Source of the DNA: Nocardioides deserti
GTDB lineage: Bacteria > Actinomycetota > Actinomycetes > Propionibacteriales > Nocardioidaceae
Direction of reading: 5' to 3'
NCBI RefSeq assembly: GCF_014266025.1
Contig: NZ_JACMYC010000005.1
Location: 62,001 to 126,000, forward strand
DNA length: 64,000 bases
Positions 16,035 through 23,460 of this stretch are shown here, piece after piece (within the stretch, counting starts at the first letter, position 1; each line of letters begins with the position of its first letter). The translations under genes were made by a program, and so were the position numbers. Under the pieces are notes generated by a model, which searched no databases, was not told the DNA's origin, and saw only the letters and a list, made by a program, of their open reading frames with translations.

Positions 16035-16601
16035 ATGCGCATCTTCCACATCGCGACGCTCGCGGACTGGCAGGAGGCGACCCGCACCGGCCGCTACACC
16101 ACCTCGACGTACGGCGTCACGCTGGCCGAGGAGGGGTTCATCCACGCCAGCCGGGCCGACCAGTGGCAGGCCGTCCGCGAGCGGTGGTACGCCGGCGCGT
16201 CGGAGCCGCTGGTGCTCCTGGTCGTCGACACCGACCGGCTCTCGGCGCCGGTCGTCGAGGAACCCGCGCCGGGGACGACCGAGACCTTCCCGCACGTCTA
16301 CGGGGCGATCGAGACCTCCGCGGTCGTGCAGGTCCTGCCGCTGGACGGACCCGGCGCACGGGCCGTGGACGCGTCGTTCAGCCGGCTGTTCCTCGGCGAG
16401 CTGGTCCACCGGGTGGTGCTCGCGTCGATCGTGCTCGTCGCGGTCGCGGTGCTCGCCGTGGTCGGCGATGCGGTGGTGCCCCTCGACGGCTGGGGCGTGG
16501 TCCTCGGCACGGCGGTCGGCCTGCTCGTCGGCACCCCCATCGCGGTGGCGGTCGCCCGCCGCCGGGAGCGGGCCCTCAGCGGGCTGCTGCCGCCATCCTG
16601 A
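16035..16601 (+). CDS. DUF952 domain protein with C-terminal membrane segments
   Basis: 188 residues. The first 105 form a DUF952 domain: MRIFHIATLADWQEA, then EEGFIHASRADQW and LLVVDTDRLSAPVVEEPAPGTTETFPHVYGAI, resembling ADP-ribosyltransferase-like small enzymes of unknown role. Unusually for this short domain, a second part follows with two hydrophobic helices (about 121-142 and 150-170) and a basic end, which would anchor the domain to the membrane. It starts 17 bp after nucS and may be co-transcribed. Its last 26 bases overlap the 3-prime end of the convergent histidine kinase gene. Confidence 0.8.
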   Translation: MRIFHIATLADWQEATRTGRYTTSTYGVTLAEEGFIHASRADQWQAVRERWYAGASEPLVLLVVDTDRLSAPVVEEPAPGTTETFPHVYGAIETSAVVQVLPLDGPGARAVDASFSRLFLGELVHRVVLASIVLVAVAVLAVVGDAVVPLDGWGVVLGTAVGLLVGTPIAVAVARRRERALSGLLPPS

Positions 16602-18042
16602 CGACCACGGTCGTCCCCACGCCGGGCTCCGAGCGGACCTCGATGGTGCCGCCGTGCGCCTCGACGACGGCGCGGGCGATCGGCAGCCCCAGGCCGGCGC
16701 CGGGGACCTGGTCGCGGACGGCCGACGGCGCGCGGTAGAGCCGGTCGAAGACCTGCTCGACCTCCTCGGCGCTCATGCCGGCCCCGGTGTCGTCGACGCG
16801 CAGCTCGGCCTCCCCGGCGCCGGCCCGCTGGACGGTCAGCACCACGCTCCCACCGGGCGGCGTGAACTTCACCGCGTTGCCCAGCAGGTTGCCGACGACC
16901 TGCCCCAGACGGCCGGCGTCGCCGAGCACGACGAGCTCCTCGTCCGGCCGCGCCTCGACGACCACGCGCACGCCACGGCTGCGGGCGGCGAGCCGGGCGT
17001 CCTCGACCGCGGCACGCACGACCTCCGCGAGGTCGACCGGCGCGCGGACGACCTCGATCTCCTCCACCTGCATCTGCGCGAGCGTCAGCAGGTCGTTGAC
17101 CAGCCGGAGCTCGCGCCGGGCGTTGCGGTCGATCACCGCCAGCATCCGCCGGGCCTGCGGGCCGAGCTCCTCCTCGGCGAGGTCGCCCAGCAGCTCGGCG
17201 TAGCCGACGATCGAGGTGAGCGGGGTCCGCAGCTCGTGGGAGACGGTCGCGAGGAACTCCTCGCGGATCCGGTCGGCCGTCTCCTGGATCCGCCGCCGCT
17301 CGCTCACGTCGCGGACGGCCGCCGCGACGAGCGTGCCGTCGTCGGTCTCGATCGGCGACAGCGAGATCTCGACGGGGAACTCGGTGCCGTCACGGTGCAC
17401 GGCGTACAGCTCGCGGCCCTGGCCCATCCCACGCACCACCGGCGCGGCGACGTACCCCGCGCGCTGGGCGACGTGCCCGTGCCGGAACCGCTCGGGCACC
17501 AGCCGCTCGACCGGGCAGCCGACCAGCTCACCGGGCTCGTAGCCGAAGACCCGGTCGACCTGCCGGTTGCTCATCACCACGACACCGTCGGCGTCGACGA
17601 TGACGGTCGGGTCCGGCGCGGCCTCGATCAGCTCGCGGAACTGCCGCTCCTGCCGGCGGCGCTCGGTGACGTCCCGGACGGTGGCACAGACGTACGCCGT
17701 GCCGTCGACGTCGATGCGCGCCAGCGAGATCTCGGCCGGGAACTCCGAGCCGTCCGCCCGGACCGCGGCGAGCTGGAGCAGCCCCATCGGCCGTTGGCCG
17801 TGCGCGCGGGCGAACCGGTCGCGCCGGTCGGGGTGGCCCGCCCGCGCGGCCTTGGGGACCAGGGTCTCCACCGGGCTGCCGACCAGGTCGTCGGGCGCGA
17901 GCCCGAACACGGCCTCGCAGCGCGAGTTCGCGGCCACGACGGTGCCGCGGTCGTCGGTGACGACGATGGCGTCCGGGGAGGCCTCGAAGACGCCCGCGAA
18001 GAGCCGGGGGTCGCCGGCAGCACCCGCCTCCCCCGGTCCCAT
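16576..18042 (-). CDS. cytosolic sensor histidine kinase with two PAS domains
   Basis: 488 aa from the ATG at 18042 (an in-frame GTG-type start at 18093 would overlap the upstream gene by 41 bp). Two PAS domains in tandem (about 13-125 and 133-248), each ending in the typical VRDVTERRR or VRDVSERRR, then HisKA with His269 in FLATVSHELRTPLTS, and an HATPase domain with GNAVKFTPPG, DDTGAGMS and GAGLGLPIA. There is no membrane segment, so it senses an internal signal such as redox state or a ligand. No response regulator gene is adjacent. It starts 10 bp after the oxidase-like gene and is likely in its operon. The 3-prime ends of this and the DUF952 gene overlap by 26 bp. Confidence 0.9.
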   Translation of the reverse strand: MGPGEAGAAGDPRLFAGVFEASPDAIVVTDDRGTVVAANSRCEAVFGLAPDDLVGSPVETLVPKAARAGHPDRRDRFARAHGQRPMGLLQLAAVRADGSEFPAEISLARIDVDGTAYVCATVRDVTERRRQERQFRELIEAAPDPTVIVDADGVVVMSNRQVDRVFGYEPGELVGCPVERLVPERFRHGHVAQRAGYVAAPVVRGMGQGRELYAVHRDGTEFPVEISLSPIETDDGTLVAAAVRDVSERRRIQETADRIREEFLATVSHELRTPLTSIVGYAELLGDLAEEELGPQARRMLAVIDRNARRELRLVNDLLTLAQMQVEEIEVVRAPVDLAEVVRAAVEDARLAARSRGVRVVVEARPDEELVVLGDAGRLGQVVGNLLGNAVKFTPPGGSVVLTVQRAGAGEAELRVDDTGAGMSAEEVEQVFDRLYRAPSAVRDQVPGAGLGLPIARAVVEAHGGTIEVRSEPGVGTTVVVRMAAAAR

Positions 18043-18052
18043 GCCCGGAACT

Positions 18053-19018
18053 CTAGGGCTTCGCGGCCCCACCGGCGGACGAAGTACCGACAAGACGCAC
18101 CACCTCGTCCGCGCAGCCCCAGCTCAACGTCACGCCCGCTCCGCCGTGGCCGTAGCAGTGCACGACCCTGTCGACGCGCTCGACCCGCACCGCGGGCCGG
18201 GCCGGACGCAGGCCGACCCGGTGCCGCAGCACCCGGGCGCCGGTCAGCGCCGGCACCAGCCGCGTCGCGCGCTCGAGGATGTCGGCCGCCGCTGCCGGGG
18301 ACGGGGTCCGGCTCCAGTCGCCCTCCTCGTCGGTGCCGCCGACGACGATGTCGGCGGTGCGCGGGACGACGTACGTCGGCGGGCGGGCTCCGCCGTCCCC
18401 GCTGTCTCCACTGCCTCCGCCGTCCAGCCACCACCGGTCCAGGCCGACCTGCTCGAGGTGGAGCACCTGCCCGCGCACCGGCACCACCGACAGGTCGGCC
18501 GCCAGCAGCCGGGCGCCGATGCCCGCGCAGTCGACGACGACGTCGCCACCGGGCGGCATGTCGCGCAGGTTCAGCCGGGTGAGCGTGCCGCCGAGCGACT
18601 CCACCCGGGTGGTCAGCCACCGCAGGTACGTCGGCATCTCGACCACCGGCGTCGTGAAGGTCCAGCCGGTGGCCCAGCCGGCCGGGACCTGGTCGGTCCG
18701 CTCCAGGCCGGGCACGGCGGGCAGCCACCAGGGGTCGGGCTGGGCGGTTGCGTGCACCTCGGTGCCGGGCAGCATCCGCACCCCGGTCCCGTCCTGCTCG
18801 GCGAGCCGGGCGAGGGCGTCGTACGTCGTGCGCGACCAGGCGGTCACGCGGTCCTGCGGCAGGGCCCGGTAGGGGTACCAGATCGCGGCCGCGACCGCCG
18901 AGGTCGTCTCCAGCGGCAGGTCGCGCGCGACCACGTCGACCCGGTGGCCCGCCTCGAGCAGGCGGACCGCGCAGCTCAGCCCGCTGACGCCCGCCCCGAC
19001 CACGATGACCCGTGCCAC
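18053..19018 (-). CDS. FAD-dependent D-amino-acid oxidase family protein
   Basis: 321-aa flavoprotein of the D-amino-acid oxidase family. The FAD-binding GAGVSGLSCAVRLLEAGHRV (8-27), the DCAGIGARLL second dinucleotide motif, VPVRGQVLHL, and the C-terminal HCYGHGGAGVTLSWGCADEV are all present. Such enzymes deaminate D-amino acids to keto acids and hydrogen peroxide. A Gly/Ser/Asp-rich insertion (about 200-212) is seen before YVVPR. GTG start. The histidine kinase gene follows within 10 bp, suggesting joint expression; an oxidase paired with a PAS kinase is compatible with redox or metabolite sensing but unproven. Confidence 0.88.
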   Translation of the reverse strand: MARVIVVGAGVSGLSCAVRLLEAGHRVDVVARDLPLETTSAVAAAIWYPYRALPQDRVTAWSRTTYDALARLAEQDGTGVRMLPGTEVHATAQPDPWWLPAVPGLERTDQVPAGWATGWTFTTPVVEMPTYLRWLTTRVESLGGTLTRLNLRDMPPGGDVVVDCAGIGARLLAADLSVVPVRGQVLHLEQVGLDRWWLDGGGSGDSGDGGARPPTYVVPRTADIVVGGTDEEGDWSRTPSPAAAADILERATRLVPALTGARVLRHRVGLRPARPAVRVERVDRVVHCYGHGGAGVTLSWGCADEVVRLVGTSSAGGAAKP

Positions 19019-19086
19019 GGGGCACAGTGTGGCAGGGCGCCGACCGGACCGCCGGCGATCAGGCTCCCACGATCACGCTGCGCGGA

Positions 19087-19611
19087 TCAGGCGCCGGCGA
19101 TGCGCGGGGCGGTCGGGTCGGTCTCGCCGCCGCCCTGCTCGCGGGCGACGTAGTCCTCGATGTCGTCGATGTCGTCGGCGTTGCGCTTCACCACGGCGAG
19201 CAGGTCGCTCATCGTGGCGACCTCCTCCACCTGCTCCTTGATGAACCACTGGAGGAACTGCTCGGAGGCGAAGTCGTGCTCCTCGCGCGCCGTGCGCAGC
19301 AGCGACCCGATCTGCTCGGTGACCCGCTTCTCCTGCTCCAGCGCCAACGCGACGGGAGCCACCACGCCGTCGAAGCCGGAGACCGGCGCGTCGACCCCGG
19401 GGACGACCGCGTCGGCGTCGGTGTCGAGGAGGTACTGCACCATCATCATCGCGTGGTCGCGCTCCTCGAGCGCCTGGGCGTAGAAGAACGCGGCCATCTG
19501 CGGCATCGTCAGCGCGTCGTAGTGCACCGCGATCGCGAGGTACTGGTTGTGGGCGGCCAGCTCGTGGCCGATCTGGGCGTTGAGCTGCTCGACGAAGCGG
19601 GGGGCGACCAT
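19087..19611 (-). CDS. ferritin
   Basis: 174-aa ferritin subunit that oxidises Fe(II) and stores it as mineral in a 24-mer shell. Ferroxidase-centre residues are visible: Glu17 (IGHELAAHNQY), Glu50 and His53 (ALEERDHA), Glu94 (LEQEKR) and Gln127 (IKEQVEE). No haem-binding Met typical of bacterioferritin stands out, so it is the non-haem BfrB-like type. The ATG shares its A with the TGA of the preceding 87-aa gene (TGATG), so the two are co-translated. An iron-regulator box lies upstream of the pair. Confidence 0.93.
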   Translation of the reverse strand: MVAPRFVEQLNAQIGHELAAHNQYLAIAVHYDALTMPQMAAFFYAQALEERDHAMMMVQYLLDTDADAVVPGVDAPVSGFDGVVAPVALALEQEKRVTEQIGSLLRTAREEHDFASEQFLQWFIKEQVEEVATMSDLLAVVKRNADDIDDIEDYVAREQGGGETDPTAPRIAGA

Positions 19612-19874
19612 CAGGCGACCCTACTCAGGTCCTTCTTGGTGACCTTGCCCCCGTCGACCCGGACCAGCTTGCGCTTCTTGACGGTGTAGCCCTCGGGCAG
19701 CGTGCCCTCCTTGAGCATGCGCAGCGGGCAGCGGCCGCACTTGGTCTTGGACTCGCAGCACTCGCGCTTGGGGAGCTTGCGCGGCTTCTCGCGGATCGCG
19801 GCGGCGTCGGCGCCGGTCCCGGCCTTCTTGGCCTTGACCTTCGCCTTGTCCTTCTTGCCCTCGGACTTGCCCAC
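19611..19874 (-). CDS. small basic Cys-motif protein, 87 aa, ferritin operon
   Basis: A conserved-looking actinobacterial small protein of unknown function. The first 35 residues are Lys-rich and probably disordered; then come Cys39-Cys40-x5-Cys46-x2-Cys49-Pro, able to bind a metal, and a basic tail PEGYTVKKRKLVRVDGGKV. GTG start at 19874, seven bases after a -10-like TACAGT on the minus strand, so probably leaderless. Overlap with the ferritin start and the IdeR-like box suggest an iron-related role, for example a metal or nucleic-acid binding accessory, but this is inference. Confidence 0.7.
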   Translation of the reverse strand: MGKSEGKKDKAKVKAKKAGTGADAAAIREKPRKLPKRECCESKTKCGRCPLRMLKEGTLPEGYTVKKRKLVRVDGGKVTKKDLSRVA

Positions 19875-19882
19875 GTCAGGGA

Positions 19883-19914
19883 CTGTAGCAGCGACTTAGG
19901 TGAGCCTTCCCTTT
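19883..19914 (-). promoter_or_regulatory. IdeR/DtxR-like iron box and promoter of ferritin operon
   Basis: TTAGGTGAGCCTTCCCTTT at 19896-19914 matches the remembered 19-bp IdeR/DtxR consensus TWAGGTWAGSCTWACCTWA at 16 positions. The minus-strand -10 hexamer TACAGT is at about 19883-19888. The box covers roughly -22 to -40 from the GTG, overlapping the -35 region. Confidence 0.6.
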
Positions 19915-19968
19915 TTCCCGGTCACGTCCCGCGGTGTGGTCACCGGCCACCGCGGGCACCGCTCCCGC

Positions 19969-20790
19969 ATGGGACGGATCCGGGTCGGCATCTCGGGGTG
20001 GACCTACCGCGGCTGGCGCGGCGACTTCTACCCGACCGGGCTGGTGCAGCGCCGCGAGCTCGCGTACGCCGCCGAGCGGATGACCTCGATCGAGGTCAAC
20101 GGCTCCTTCTACTCCCTCCAGCGCCCCACGTCGTACGCCGCGTGGCGGGACCAGACCCCGGACGACTTCGTCTTCGCGGTCAAGGGCGGCCGCTACATCA
20201 CGCACCTCAAGCGGCTGCGCGACGTGGACGCCGCGCTGGCCAACTTCTTCGCCTCCGGCGTCCTCGCGCTGGGCCCGAAGCTCGGCCCTTTCCTCTGGCA
20301 GCTGCCCGAGCGGCTCACCTTCGACGCGGGGCTCGTCGACGACTTCTTCTCCCGCCTGCCGCGCACGACGACCGAGGCCGCGGCGCTGGCGGCCGGGCAC
20401 GACGAGAAGGTGCCCGAGGACCGCGCGCTCACCGTGACCGACGCCGACCGGCCACTGCGGCACGCGCTGGAGTTCCGCAGCGAGACGTGGTGCACCGACG
20501 AGGCCTTCGACCTGATGCGCCGGCACGGCGTCGCCTGCGTCGTCGCCGACACCGCCCGCCGCTTCCCCATGCCCGAGCAGGTCACGGCCGACCACGTCTA
20601 CGTCCGGCTGCACGGCGACACCGAGCTGTACGCCAGCGGCTACTCCCCCGCCGCCCTCGACCGCTGGGCCGCGAAGTGCCGGGCCTGGGCCGAGCACGGC
20701 GACGTCTTCGTCTACTTCGACAACGACGCCAAGGGCTACGCCCCCCACGACGCCCTGTCCCTCCTCGACCGCCTCACCCCCGCTGGTTGA
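19969..20790 (+). CDS. DUF72 family protein
   Basis: 273 residues from the ATG at 19969 (MGRIRVGISGWTYRGWRGDFYP). DUF72/YecE proteins have a TIM-barrel fold and an unknown activity. Characteristic segments are ISGWTYRGWRGDFYP, EVNGSFYSLQRPTSYAAW, FAVKGGRYITHLKRL, LGPFLWQLPERL, HALEFRSETWC and VYVRLHGDTELYASGYS...VFVYFDNDAKGYAPHDAL. The YNNxxxG-like end here reads FDNDAKG. An in-frame GTG at 19900 would lie inside the iron box and lacks a ribosome site. The gene is divergent from the ferritin operon and convergent with the mutase gene. Confidence 0.88.
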   Translation: MGRIRVGISGWTYRGWRGDFYPTGLVQRRELAYAAERMTSIEVNGSFYSLQRPTSYAAWRDQTPDDFVFAVKGGRYITHLKRLRDVDAALANFFASGVLALGPKLGPFLWQLPERLTFDAGLVDDFFSRLPRTTTEAAALAAGHDEKVPEDRALTVTDADRPLRHALEFRSETWCTDEAFDLMRRHGVACVVADTARRFPMPEQVTADHVYVRLHGDTELYASGYSPAALDRWAAKCRAWAEHGDVFVYFDNDAKGYAPHDALSLLDRLTPAG

Positions 20791-20821
20791 GCCACCAAGG
20801 CGTGCCCAGCCCGCCCCGGTC

Positions 20822-20888
20822 GGGGTAGTAACGGTCAGAAACGTCCGTCGAGGACACCGTGACGGACGTTCTCGACCGTTACTACCCC
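20822..20888. repeat. long inverted repeat between convergent genes
   Basis: 28-nt arms 20822-20849 and 20861-20888 are complementary except at three adjacent positions, with an 11-nt loop. Both arms contain GGGGTAGTAACGGTC and ACGTCCGTC in the appropriate sense. It sits exactly between the stops of DUF72 (+) and the mutase (-), so it probably acts as a bidirectional terminator. It is far longer than usual stems and may instead be a dispersed repeat. Confidence 0.75.
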
Positions 20889-20899
20889 CGCTCCTCGGC

Positions 20900-22918
20900 T
20901 CAGTCGAGCCCGTTGGCCTTGCGGATGACGTCGACGATGCCGCCCATGATCTCGGTGAGGCCGAAGTCCTTGGGGGTGTAGACGGCGGCGACGCCGGCCT
21001 CGACGAGCCGGCGGCCGTCGGACTCGGGGATGATGCCGCCGACGATGACCGGGACGTCGGACATGCCGGCCTCGCGGAGCCCGTCGAGCACCGCGGGGAC
21101 GAGCTCCATGTGCGAGCCGGACAGGATCGAGAGGCCCACGCAGTGGACGTCCTCGGCGACGGCGGCCGACACGATCTGCTGGGGCGTGAGGCGGATGCCC
21201 TGGTAGATCACCTCGAAGCCGGCGTCGCGGGCCCGCACGGCGACCTGCTCGGCGCCGTTGCTGTGGCCGTCGAGGCCGGGCTTGCCGACGAGCAGACGCA
21301 GCCGGCCGCCGAGCTCCTCGCCCGTCGCCCGGACGCGCTCGCGCACGGCGGAGAGCTCGGCACCGGCCTGCCCGGCGGAGGCCGCGACGACCGCACCGGA
21401 GACGCCGGTGGGCGCACGGAACTCGCCGAACACCTCGCGCAGCGTGCCGGCCCACTCGCCGGTCGTCGCGCCGGCGCGGGCGGCGGCCAGCGTGGGCAGC
21501 ATGAGGTTCTGGTCGGTCTTGGCGGCCTCGGCGAGGGCGGCCAGCGCGCGGGCGACCTCGTCCTCGTCGCGCTCGGCCTTCCACGCCTCGACCGAGGCGA
21601 CGGCGGAGGCCTCGGCCTGCGGGTCGGCGGTCATGATCGCGCCGTCGAGGTCGGCGGTCAGCGGGGACGGCTCGGTGGTCTCGAACTTGTTGACCCCGAC
21701 GATGATCTCGTCGCCGGCCTCGATGCGGGCGCGGCGGGCGGCGTGGGCGGAGACCAGCTCCTGCTTCATGTAGCCCGACTCCACCGCGGCGATCGCGCCG
21801 CCCATGGCCTGGACCCGGTCGATCTCGGCCTTGGCGCCCGCGACCAGCTCGGCGACCTTGGCCTCGACCACCGTCGAGCCGGCGAAGATGTCGTCGTACT
21901 CCAGCAGGTCGGACTCGAAGGCCAGCACCTGCTGGAGCCGGAGCGACCACTGCTGGTCCCACGGGCGGGGCAGGCCGAGCGCCTCGTTCCACGCCGGCAG
22001 CTGGATCGCGCGGGCGCGGGCGTCCTTGGACAGGGTGACGCCGAGCATCTCGAGCACGATCCGCTGGACGTTGTTCTCCGGCTGCGCCTCGGTGAGACCG
22101 AGCGAGTTGACCTGCACGCCGTAGCGGAACCGGCGCATCTTCGGGTCCTGGACGCCGTAGCGCTCACGGGTGATCTCGTCCCACAGCTCGACGAAGGCGC
22201 GCATCTTGCACATCTCCTCGACGAACCGCACGCCGGCGTTGACGAAGAACGAGATCCGGCCGACGACCTTCTCGAAGTCGTCCTCGGAGACCTGGCCCGA
22301 GGCCTTGACCTGGTCGAGCACCGCGATCGCGGTGCACAGCGCGTACGCCAGCTCCTGCGTCGGCGTCGCGCCGGCCTCCTGCAGGTGGTAGCTGCAGATG
22401 TTGATCGGGTTCCACTTCGGGATCTGGTGGACCGTGTAGGCGATCATGTCGGCGATCAGCCGCAGGGAGTGCTCGGGCGGGAACACGTAGGTCCCGCGCG
22501 AGAGGTACTCCTTGATGATGTCGTTCTGGGTGGTGCCGGCCAGCAGCGCGGCGACCTCCTCCGGCGTCGCCCTCCCCTCGGGCACGCCCGCCTGCTCCTC
22601 GGCGACGACCTGGTACATCGCCAGCAGCCACATGGCCGTGGCGTTGATGGTCATCGAGGTGTTCATCTCCGTCAGCGGGATGGAGTCGAACAGCTTCCGC
22701 ATCTCGCCCAGGTGCGGCACCGGCACGCCGACCTTGCCGACCTCGCCGCGGGCCATCACGGAGTCGGGGTCGTAGCCGGTCTGCGTCGGCAGGTCGAAGG
22801 CGACCGAGAGCCCGGTCTGCCCCTTCGCGAGGTTCGAGCGGTAGAGCGCGTTGGACGCCTCGGCGGTCGAGTGGCCGGCGTACGTCCGCATCACCCAGGG
22901 GCGATCCTTCTCGGTCAT
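20900..22918 (-). CDS. ecm: ethylmalonyl-CoA mutase (B12-dependent)
   Basis: 672-aa adenosylcobalamin-dependent mutase converting (2R)-ethylmalonyl-CoA to (2S)-methylsuccinyl-CoA. The N-terminal TYAGHSTA (13-20, His16 where methylmalonyl-CoA mutases have Phe) and the cobalamin motif DGHSNGAEQ (550-558, axial His552, where methylmalonyl-CoA mutases read DGHDRG) are diagnostic of the ethylmalonyl branch (MeaA/Ecm). TIM-barrel substrate domain 1-520, B12 domain about 540-672. The ATG at 22918 is seven bases from TACCCT and likely leaderless. With ccr, epimerase, MeaB and the adenosyltransferase it makes a functional set. In S. coelicolor the homologue lies beside ccr instead. Confidence 0.95.
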   Translation of the reverse strand: MTEKDRPWVMRTYAGHSTAEASNALYRSNLAKGQTGLSVAFDLPTQTGYDPDSVMARGEVGKVGVPVPHLGEMRKLFDSIPLTEMNTSMTINATAMWLLAMYQVVAEEQAGVPEGRATPEEVAALLAGTTQNDIIKEYLSRGTYVFPPEHSLRLIADMIAYTVHQIPKWNPINICSYHLQEAGATPTQELAYALCTAIAVLDQVKASGQVSEDDFEKVVGRISFFVNAGVRFVEEMCKMRAFVELWDEITRERYGVQDPKMRRFRYGVQVNSLGLTEAQPENNVQRIVLEMLGVTLSKDARARAIQLPAWNEALGLPRPWDQQWSLRLQQVLAFESDLLEYDDIFAGSTVVEAKVAELVAGAKAEIDRVQAMGGAIAAVESGYMKQELVSAHAARRARIEAGDEIIVGVNKFETTEPSPLTADLDGAIMTADPQAEASAVASVEAWKAERDEDEVARALAALAEAAKTDQNLMLPTLAAARAGATTGEWAGTLREVFGEFRAPTGVSGAVVAASAGQAGAELSAVRERVRATGEELGGRLRLLVGKPGLDGHSNGAEQVAVRARDAGFEVIYQGIRLTPQQIVSAAVAEDVHCVGLSILSGSHMELVPAVLDGLREAGMSDVPVIVGGIIPESDGRRLVEAGVAAVYTPKDFGLTEIMGGIVDVIRKANGLD

Positions 22919-22925
22919 GGACCGA

Positions 22926-22954
22926 AGGGTAGGCCGCGCGATACCGGTTGGTAA
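22926..22954 (-). promoter_or_regulatory. ecm: leaderless promoter and TACC-N4-GGTA box of ecm
   Basis: Minus-strand GTTACC-AACC-GGTATC (22940-22954) precedes TACCCT (22926-22931), a -10 hexamer seven bases before the ATG. The palindrome starts 22 bp from the ATG, the same spacing as at the dehydrogenase gene. Confidence 0.55.
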
Positions 22955-23012
22955 CCGGCCGGACGTGTGGGATGGCCGACACGCCGGACGCCGCGCCGTC
23001 GGGGCACTGGCC

Positions 23013-23318
23013 TCAGGCTCCGACGACCTCGCGCTCGAGCTCCACCACGGCGCGCAGCCGGGACAGGTGGAGCATCCGCCGCACGGACGGCCCGCACCCG
23101 CGGAGCATGAGGTGGTGGCCGTCGCGGGTCGCGACCAGCGTGGCCACCGCGAGCAGCTTCAGCGCGGTGAGGTCGACGGCGCCGACCTCGGTGAGGTCGA
23201 GCACCACCTCGTCGTGCCCCGCGAGGTGGTCATAGATCGCGTCGCGCGCCTCCGGCGTGCTGCGCACGTCGAAGTCACCGCTCAGCACGAGCGTGGGCCC
23301 GTCGGCCACGATGTCCAT
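23013..23318 (-). CDS. STAS domain protein (anti-sigma factor antagonist-like)
   Basis: 101-aa single STAS domain, the fold of anti-anti-sigma factors that bind an anti-sigma kinase unless phosphorylated. Strand-helix pattern: TLVLSGDFDVRSTPEARDAI, VVLDLTEVGAVDLTALKLL, LMLRGCGPSVRRMLHLSRL. At the usual phosphorylated Ser (D-S-[ST]-G) this protein reads VDLTALKLL, so Thr could be the target or phosphorylation may be lost. No anti-sigma kinase or sigma gene is next to it. It is separated from ecm by 94 bp. Confidence 0.85.
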   Translation of the reverse strand: MDIVADGPTLVLSGDFDVRSTPEARDAIYDHLAGHDEVVLDLTEVGAVDLTALKLLAVATLVATRDGHHLMLRGCGPSVRRMLHLSRLRAVVELEREVVGA

Positions 23319-23373
23319 TCCGCCTCTTCTCCCGACCCCCGGACCGCCTGAGAACGCCCGGGAAGCGTGCGCT

Positions 23374-23417
23374 GCGTCACTCTTCTACCCATAGTGACGC
23401 CGGGACGGCCGTTCCGG
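23374..23417. repeat. two adjacent palindromes upstream of STAS gene
   Basis: GCGTCACT (23374-23381) and AGTGACGC (23393-23400) form a perfect 8-bp inverted repeat with an 11-bp spacer that contains CTACCCATA. It is followed immediately by an 18-bp near-palindrome around GACGGCCGTT (23400-23417). They lie 56-99 bp upstream of the STAS start and could be an operator or a terminator of the gene before it. Confidence 0.5.
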
Positions 23418-23460
23418 TTGCCTCCCTAGGGGTGGAATCCGCGTGTCGGTCGTGGCTTCT

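Noticed and set aside
19900..19968. GTG start 23 codons upstream for the DUF72 gene
   Set aside because: It falls inside the iron box and the added residues are not family-like; ATG at 19969 starts the conserved sequence.
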